Notes under the pieces: model-generated | What the model was told of the DNA's origin: nothing | What the model saw: only the letters and a program-made list of their open reading frames with translations | Databases searched by the model: none | From: Entrophospora sp. SA101 | Taxonomy: Eukaryota > Glomeromycota > Glomeromycetes > Entrophosporales > Entrophosporaceae | Direction: 5' to 3' | Assembly: GCA_958430865.1 (NCBI GenBank) | Contig: CAUDNR010000122.1 | Coordinates: 1-39,196, forward strand | Length of the DNA: 39,196 nt | Position numbers and translations under genes: made by a program | In this document: piece after piece, positions 32,762 through 39,196 of the stretch | Layout of the letters: each line of letters begins with the position of its first letter | Numbering within the stretch: the first letter of the stretch is position 1

Positions 32762-33463
32762 ATGCCATTTTTGAATGGCTATAACTATAAAAAACCCCGT
32801 TTTGAAAATTATGCAAATCCTTACTATTTCAAAATGAAAAATAATCCAGACTCAACAAAAATATTAGGGAAGGGAGAAAGAGATAAGAAAACAAAAGTTT
32901 CAAAAAATAATAATAATAAAAATAATTCCACTATTAAAAAACGGACACCACAAAGACCCTCGACAATTACAACTGATATTTATGTTTCTCGTAAATCGGG
33001 TTTCACAGGTCAATTATTTAGAGCAAAAAAATTATTATTAGATGGGTAAAGAAATTAAAAGTTTATTAATTTATAAAAATAAAAATTCCAAATGAATCTA
33101 ATCTCTTAATAAATTTCTAATTAACGAGATATCCATCAGTAACAGTTCATGGACTTGGAGCAGCAATTGAAAAATCAATAAATTTAGTGTTGGCTCTTAA
33201 TGATATTATGCAAGATCAAATTATTTACAAAACTACTACTAATACAGTTCAATTAATTGATGATATTATGCCTGATGATGATGTAAGTTACAATTATTAT
33301 TAATTAATTGATCAGCTGATCAAATATTAAATTTAATCATTTTTTTTAGGATAAAGATTTGGAAATTCAAACCAGATGTAATTCAAGCATATGCATTCAA
33401 ATTTCGCTTAAAGATGATGTGAAAAAATATGTTGTTAATAAAAACAAAACTTTCACTTATTAA
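32762..33463 (+). CDS. POP7: RNase P/MRP subunit POP7 (RPP20)
   Basis: Alba-family protein that pairs with POP6/RPP25 and binds the P3 arm of the RNA in RNase P and RNase MRP, complexes that mature tRNA 5' ends and pre-rRNA in the nucleus and nucleolus. Three exons (32762-33045, 33129-33282, 33350-33463) join in frame to 183 residues. The Alba domain runs from about 72 to 165: DIYVSRKSGFTGQLFRAKKL, then VTVHGLGAAIEKSINLVLAL, then TVQLIDDIMPDDD and TRCNSSICIQISL, all in the order seen in RPP20. The human protein is about 140 aa; the surplus here is a basic, Asn/Lys-rich N-terminal extension (1-71), which may add RNA contacts. Introns are GT-AG. The start is the first ATG of the open frame; an inner Met25 is possible but less likely. 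Confidence 0.93.
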
Positions 33464-34006
33464 GAAATTATTTTATTTACTGATAAAAATAAAAAAATTC
33501 CAGGTAACCCGCTGATAAGTTATTTTGATTTAATGTTTTTGAAGTTTTTTTTATTTCTTTAATTTTGTTTGGTAATATTCATGATATTTTTCTTTTATAC
33601 TGTTGTTTGGTCAAATAATGATGACTCACAGACCTGGTCATGTTCTGGTATAATTTATAATGTTTACAACTATTTAGACAGATGTTGGTTAATAGAGATA
33701 ATGAGAATATTCATGATCTTCCCCTTAACATTGTGACAAAATACATATATAAACAAGAGCCTTAATGCCCATAAGAATTGCTAATTTGATCACAATTAGA
33801 TTTACCTTTCGAAAGTCCTAACTGATTTTATGATCATATGAAATGTCGTTTGTATTGTAGAATTATTTTCAAATTATCCTCAAAGTGATCAAATCATTTA
33901 AATTCCTTTGTTTAAATTTAACAAAAGTCTGTTACATTTTAGAATGTTGGAATGTTTGTTTCTCCGTTGTTTGAGATATTTTCCGTGATCCATAAAATTA
34001 CTATTG
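33464..34006. other. AT-rich flank downstream of POP7
   Basis: This covers the 3' end of POP7 and AT-rich sequence without recognisable coding or RNA features. Confidence 0.4.
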
Positions 34007-34304
34007 CTATTTTACAGTACCATGATCATCGAAATCATTCTCTTCAAAGTAATCAACGTTTTCATCAAAAGTTCCTTTTATTTTGATATTAACAACCTGA
34101 CAATTAATTAATTGAATCATTGGTTTAGTTAGTTTAAATCAATGTAAATATAAAATTTTTTCAAATAAACTTTTCGAAAAAAAGCTTTTAAATTGATCCA
34201 ATAACTAATTCTAAAGAAACAATCGATTTTAGAATTATTGAAGCTAATGCCATTGCAAGAGTAGAAAAAAAAACAATAACAAAAATGGACCTTTTAATTT
34301 CCAT
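34007..34304 (-). pseudogene. Possible small secreted protein, gene or remnant
   Basis: On the minus strand an ORF (34188-34304, 38 codons) begins MEIKRSIFVIVFFSTLAMAL. This is a classic secretion signal: a basic N-terminus, a hydrophobic core of about 15 residues, then small residues suitable for cleavage. Just downstream, after a good acceptor (TGTCAG, exon start 34096), an open stretch of 29 codons reads VVNIKIKGTFDENVDYFEEN and ends at 34007. The two parts could be exons of one gene, but no convincing donor joins them in frame, so it may be broken. The shape (signal peptide, then a GTFD strand) recalls the ML-domain-like secreted proteins of mycorrhizal fungi, but that is weak. Confidence 0.3.
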
Positions 34305-35159
34305 AATAAGAACTTATTGTTGATGAGTTAATAGGAAAGTCAATAATTAAAAAACCAATGAGATAAAAGTAAGGTTTTTGTATTATGTATAAGTTTAATC
34401 ATCATATTAATTCAGGATATAATGTAATTTAAATCCTTCCTATATTACTTAATATTTATGTTTTTATAACTGTTAAGCCCCATGATTTTACAAGTGTACT
34501 GTTTGCATGAGTAATCGATAAAGGGCATATGATTTTTTTGTTGATTTCGAAGATATTTTTATTTACAACTAGCTAAAAAATAAATTTTTCATTAATTTAG
34601 TTATACTACCCTTTTCATATTTTTTATCCGCTTTTTCAGTTGTCCATAATTACACAGTAATTTAGTTAAGGAACAAAAAACGGAAAATAATTTTAAAAAA
34701 AGTAGTATATTTAAAGAAAATTGATATTAAATAATGTAGTATACAGACAGTATTAGAAAAATATTATTTTAAAAAGGAATACATTATTGACCAACAGATT
34801 TTAGTTATTGGTCAATTGAGATAATAACATTGTTACTAAAGATGTTAAATGATGGTTATTTGCTGTTGTGGTGAAATATTGATCACATCATTCTCTTGAA
34901 TTATTTGAATGGGGATGGATTCAATAGGCAACATTTGTCCTATTAACAAATAATCTAAGTCAAGCAAGTTCATTTGAGACTGATCCTGGGAAATTTTCTT
35001 CGATTATTAGATAAATAATGCCAACAATTAAATTGAGTAAAATAAGTTTGAAATACCCGTTGTTTTGCTTTTGTATTTTACCTTTTGTATTTTTTTCAAC
35101 ATTCCTTTATCTCTTTTCAGTCTTGATGGTTCATTTTTACAAGGAAATACTCATGTTGC
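34305..35159. other. AT-rich intergenic stretch
   Basis: I see no coding sequence, RNA gene or clear repeat in this stretch. Confidence 0.4.
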
Positions 35160-35280
35160 TGTTTTCCTTTAAATGTGCAAATCTTTGAACCATCATTGCA
35201 TGTTTTGCAAGGGCCATTATGAATGCACCTTAACCAACTCTTCTACACCAATCACAAGCTCTTGATATGTATTCCGATTT
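35160..35280 (-). pseudogene. Frameshifted Zn2Cys6 DNA-binding domain
   Basis: Reading the minus strand from about 35275 gives EYISRACDWCRR, then after a frame break LRCIHNGPCKTCNDGSKICT followed by FKGK. The six cysteines have the Gal4-type order C-x2-C, C-x5-6-C-x2-C, C with PC.TC in the centre. The frameshift lies between RR and LRC (about 35233-35245) and is too short to be an intron. No activation or middle-homology region follows. It is therefore the remnant of a fungal zinc-cluster transcription factor, or one exon of a gene with an error here. Confidence 0.55.
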
Positions 35281-36845
35281 GGTTTACAAGTTTATCAAAG
35301 TCTGAAGTCATTTACCTTATTTTTAATAATTTAAAAATGATAAATTTAAATTTAGGTTCACAATTTATACTAATATCAATATCAAGGATGTGAGCTGAAA
35401 TGGTTTTTGAAAACAGCAATTTCGGCAAGCAATGGATTTACAATATTCTTTATATATATCAACAGACATAAAAAACTACCCAGAATTTTGGCTATTGGGT
35501 TAAAGTGTTCAAATAATTTTGGATGTAATTTTGCCAACTAATAAAGTTGATTTCATCAACTATGGAAAACTATTTCAGCATTTCAGATTCAGTGTCAATC
35601 ATTTAAAGAGGCAATTTCGGCTAACGTAATCAATACTAATATTTATATTAATATCATTTTAACCTTGATACAAAATAATGAAATATTAATCATCAATTTC
35701 TATTCAAGATAATTCATATTGACACTTTAATGGTGCTAATTTTTTGGCTATACTAATTTCAGAGTATTGTCTCACGCTTCTGGAATTAATGCTTAACTAT
35801 ATTCACAAAAAATATAATTATTGATTTGCATATAGAAAAATGAAAGCATGCAAATGCTTGCAGCCCATTGTCTATTGTCTCATATAACCAAACAAAGGTT
35901 GGCATATCAACCCAATCTTTCAGTAGGCTGAAATGATCAACCTTGAATAACCAATGAAAACCTAAAATTGAATTTATTGATTTTCAAATTATATGAAATA
36001 TTTTAATACAAATTATGTAATGCATTGCATACATCTAAAATCCATCATGGTAAATGATGAGTTGGTCTTAAATGCTGTTGACCATATACTTGTAAACTGG
36101 TAAAGAGTTGTCAGCATGCATCAACTTCTTCTATGACAATATTATTATATAATGCAGCCATGCTGACTGCATTTGATGTCATCATCAATGAATTTTTTTT
36201 TTGTGGTGCACCTGGTATAGCTCCCTCTTCACAAACTATCAGGTAGTTCACAACATCATTTAGAAATCCTACTCCATCAGTCTGTATTTTGAGCCCAAGA
36301 TCTTTCAGAGGTATTTCTCCACTATATAATATGAAAATATTTTATTCATATTATAATCTATGTAGGAAATTTATAAATTTTTGAAGTATGTTCTGCTTCA
36401 TATTGGTTAATTATCCACCAATTGCCACTCAATGCAAAGAGTGAAAATGGTTGGGATGGCAAAGGAAATTATTTATTATGACTTTGTGTATATGTTATAT
36501 ATTGATAATAAAAAATTTATATCCAGCTACATTGGATGTTGACCATCCTAAACCATTTAAACATTTCCATATCATTTTTAATATTTGAAAGTTTTAAAAA
36601 GATAAATTATGATTTTTATTTCTTTTTCCAATGACATTGTAATTTGAAAATAAAATTTTTTATTAATGTTAATAAAGAAACCAAATTCCTATGAGATTAA
36701 AAATGAGAGCTTATAAAATTACACTGATGACAATAAATTTGTTTTTGTAAAAGATCTTCAAGCCAATAAAATTGATTTTGTCATCATAAAATTTAGCCAA
36801 TGAAATCAAAGTCACAATGTGATAAGTGATGCTCTACTGATCTTA
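35281..36845. other. Repeat-rich flank with an unassigned coding relic
   Basis: On the minus strand, pieces with protein-like composition appear at about 36165-36310 (LKDLGLKIQTDGVGFLNDVV, then CEEGAIPGAPQKK) and at about 35830-35960 (LLKDWVDMPTFVWLYETIDN). They are separated by stops and look like an old transposon or gene, family unknown. The remainder is AT-rich without recognisable content. Confidence 0.35.
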
Positions 36846-36847
36846 TA

Positions 36848-38118
36848 CAGTGTGTCATGAAAAAAACGGCAATTGAATTATTGATCATTGTACAACAACG
36901 GCTATAGTAATCAATGTGCTTTATATTTTATTTAACAATCAATGCATAGTAGTTTTATTGACATTCACCATTACTTTCTATAACTAGCTCACATTTTCGC
37001 CTCATTGATCTTGCTAAATTGATTAATATGCTATTGGGAATGGAATTCCATTCCTGAACCATAAATTGCATTAAATCCTCACAGTTTTTTGGCATTCTCT
37101 TTTCTACATTTGTCTTGACTAAATGCCATAAATTCTCAATGGGATTTAAGTCTGGACTATTTGCAGGCCAGTCCATTAGTTGAGGAACGTTATTCCTAAG
37201 AAATGACTGAACAAGATGACTCATGTGCTTAGGGTCATTATCCTGCTGAAATTGCCAGCTTCTTCCCATCATTTCATGAATCTCTGGAATATGATTTTCC
37301 AGGATTTTGACATAAAATTCTTCATTCATTATTCTCATGAAGCAAAAAAGGCTAGTTTTACCATTTATAGAAAAACCACCCCAAGCATAATTTTTTTTTG
37401 GAATTCGGCAAGTGGGCTGTTCTCTCTTGTACCAGCATTTTACTGTATTATGAAAGAGCTGAAAAGCTGTCTCATCAGTAAAAACAGGGTTTGTTCCAGT
37501 TGTCATTCAGATGATTCTGTGCCCATTCTACTCGTTTTTGTTTGTGGTCTTCAGTTAACATCAGGGTGGCTTTTGGTAGCTTCTTTTTGTAATCAAGACC
37601 CAAAAGATGCCTCAAAATAGCCATGCACAAAACTTGATAACATTTATTTGATCTTTGTTTCAAGCGTTCTCAGTGAAATAGCAGAATCTTGATGTATAGA
37701 CTGACCAATTGTCTTTGCAATAATAGGCATTATTTTTTTTTTTCAGCCACTCCCTTTTTTCCAATCCAATTTTCCATATTTTTTCTAATTTTTTGAGATT
37801 ATTATAAATATTCACATGGGGATCTTTGTGGTTGTTTGAATTTTCTTAACTGAGTGCATTCCGATGTTCCAACAATGAAAAATGGTCTCACGTTGTGTAT
37901 TAAACTTGATTTAGTCATTTCATGATCAAATTCAAAAAAAAAAAAGCTAAAAATGAACTAAAAAACGGCTAAAAAATTTTTTAAAGAAGTTAAAAAATAA
38001 AGTTATTGTTTGTATCAAACGTAAAAAAAAACACAAAACAAAATTAAACCAAATTAGGTAAGATATATGTGTTCGAACAACTTCAATTTTTTTGCCATTT
38101 TTTTTTCATGACACACTG
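36848..38118 (-). mobile_element. Tc1/mariner element with inverted ends and TA flanks
   Basis: The left end CAGTGTGTCATGAAAAAAAC is inverted at the right (CATGACACACTG at 38107-38118, preceded by poly-T), and both ends abut TA (36846-36847, 38119-38120). The element is 1271 bp, the usual size of a one-gene Tc1 element. The transposase ORF lies on the minus strand between the ends. Preserved ends mean the element could still be mobilised in trans if a related transposase is active. Confidence 0.9.
36955..37930 (-). pseudogene. Tc1 transposase, frameshifted, DD34E catalytic core present
   Basis: The last 183 codons (36955-37506) hold the catalytic domain: FTDET with the first Asp, FQQDNDPKH with the second, and SPDLNPIENLW with the Glu. 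Second Asp and Glu are separated by 34 residues, the Tc1 DD34E signature. The preceding part continues in another frame (37475-37663, including DHKQKRVEWAQNHL). The join requires a one-base frameshift near 37485-37500. The DNA-binding N-terminus, about 37664-37930, is recognisable only in fragments (PIIAKTIGQSIHQDSAISLR) with further stops. The enzyme is therefore inactive although its core residues are intact. Confidence 0.88.
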
Positions 38119-39196
38119 TATATATGTATCCAGTGTCCAAAATTCAATTGGTGGAATCAGTGTGTTAACCAAATATGGAACTTAACCACTGATAATTTCT
38201 AAAATTAGATTAGTTTTATATCAAGGTACAGTCAAATTTCAAGCACTGTATGTATCTTAATTAGAAATCTCTTAAATGTTACTAAAAAAGAAAATTAAGA
38301 AGAAATACAATGAAAATTCTCCTCTAGTAGTCTCAATAAAGATAAAAACAATTTATCTAATGGTTCTGCCCTATAAAAAATTTGATATGGAAAATGTACA
38401 GAAAAATGTGAATTCCAGGTAAAAATTCCATACAAATTCTGTCATTAGTGCTGATCAATTTATTTTAGTATAGTACGATGCAAAAAGTAGATTAAATCAC
38501 TACATAGTAAACAAATCTTTTTTTTAGTAAAACAATTTTTTTTTTACTGATGATATTCTTAACAATACTTTGTATTTCATAAAAACCTATTTTTCTTTGA
38601 AAAAAAATTTTTTTTTATTTTCGCTATATACACTTTACATTGTCTACCAAATCTTCCCAGGGTAAGTTTTATAATAAAAAAAAGTCCACCAAATCTTCCC
38701 ACTGTTTACGGTGGGACAAAAATACTATAGAAATAGACAAATAACTGATCTTTATTTAAATTTTTTTTTAGAATAATAAATAAACATATATATATACATA
38801 TATATATAAAATTATAAAACAAACCAAACCCAAGTACTGAAACTGTTTAATATATTCTAGTCTTTAGTCTTATAGTTTTTGTTTTTTATTTTCAAATTAG
38901 AATCAAACTTATAAACGCAATCTGTGCCAACATGATTATGGGTATAAAAACATTAATGGTTCACAAAGACATGAAGCTCAAAACAATAGAGGCGGAACAG
39001 GGTGGAAGAAATTTGTTCTAGTTATCATGAAGCTTGCATTTGTTCAAGTATTTGGAAGTTATATATATAAAAACCAGAAAGTGGAGGAGGAAATAAAAGT
39101 TATGTATAAATAGGAGCACGTGTAAACAATAATAATTTATAATAATAATTTTTAATTTTACATTAATTTCTTCACCGAGTTATACTAATTATGTTT
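38119..39196. other. AT-rich terminal stretch with a short duplicated motif
   Basis: No coding region is recognised. The motif ACCAAATCTTCCCA occurs twice about 43 bp apart (38645 and 38688). The second copy sits within a small inverted arrangement (GTCCACC ... GGTGGGAC, 38683-38716). A (TA)n tract lies at about 38786-38809. Confidence 0.4.

Noticed and set aside
37216..37620. 134-codon plus-strand frame
   Set aside because: It is the antisense shadow of the Tc1 transposase on the minus strand.

Overview
The window looks like nuclear DNA of an early-diverging filamentous fungus, most probably an arbuscular mycorrhizal fungus (Glomeromycotina, Rhizophagus-like). The reasons are the strong AT bias, genes split by many short introns of about 50-100 bp, a dense mixture of decayed DNA transposons (pogo/Tigger, Tc1/mariner, hAT, another DDE-like family), and a degenerate protein-kinase copy of the type that is greatly expanded in Rhizophagus. 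The species is inferred from sequence character, not proven.

Layout. 1-3254: a 19-bp minisatellite and a decayed Tigger/pogo transposase with its right terminus. 4639-7128 (+): an 11-exon phosphoacetylglucosamine mutase. 7129-12900: transposon graveyard with a clean 119-bp hAT-type MITE (8-bp target duplication), a Tc1 remnant and a large DDE-like relic. 12933-13403 (-): an intronless macrodomain ADP-ribosyl hydrolase of the OARD1/TARG1 family. 13740-14600 (-): decayed coding relics including a kinase. 16640-17900: a Tc1/mariner relic interrupted by a 599-bp hAT element that carries a BED-like transposase N-terminus. 18910-22128 (-): a 993-aa multi-pass membrane protein with a very long Ser/Asn-rich tail. 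24666-30762 (-): a 30-exon exportin-5/Msn5 gene. 32762-33463 (+): POP7/RPP20 of RNase P/MRP. 34007-36300: possible small secreted protein remnant, a frameshifted Zn2Cys6 domain and another relic. 36848-38118: an almost complete Tc1 element with inverted repeats, TA flanks and a frameshifted transposase.

The intact genes are housekeeping genes with no operon-like logic: amino-sugar activation for chitin and glycans, removal of ADP-ribose, nuclear export and tRNA/rRNA 5' processing. Exportin-5 and POP7 are divergently oriented but about 2 kb apart. I did not find a coherent new multi-gene system. The most notable signal is inside the exportin gene: one intron does not fit GT-AG rules, but fits a U12-type AT-AC minor-spliceosome intron with correct phase, a near-consensus 5' site and a branch-point-like motif. 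Two further introns (one in the mutase, one in the exportin) appear to be GC-AG.
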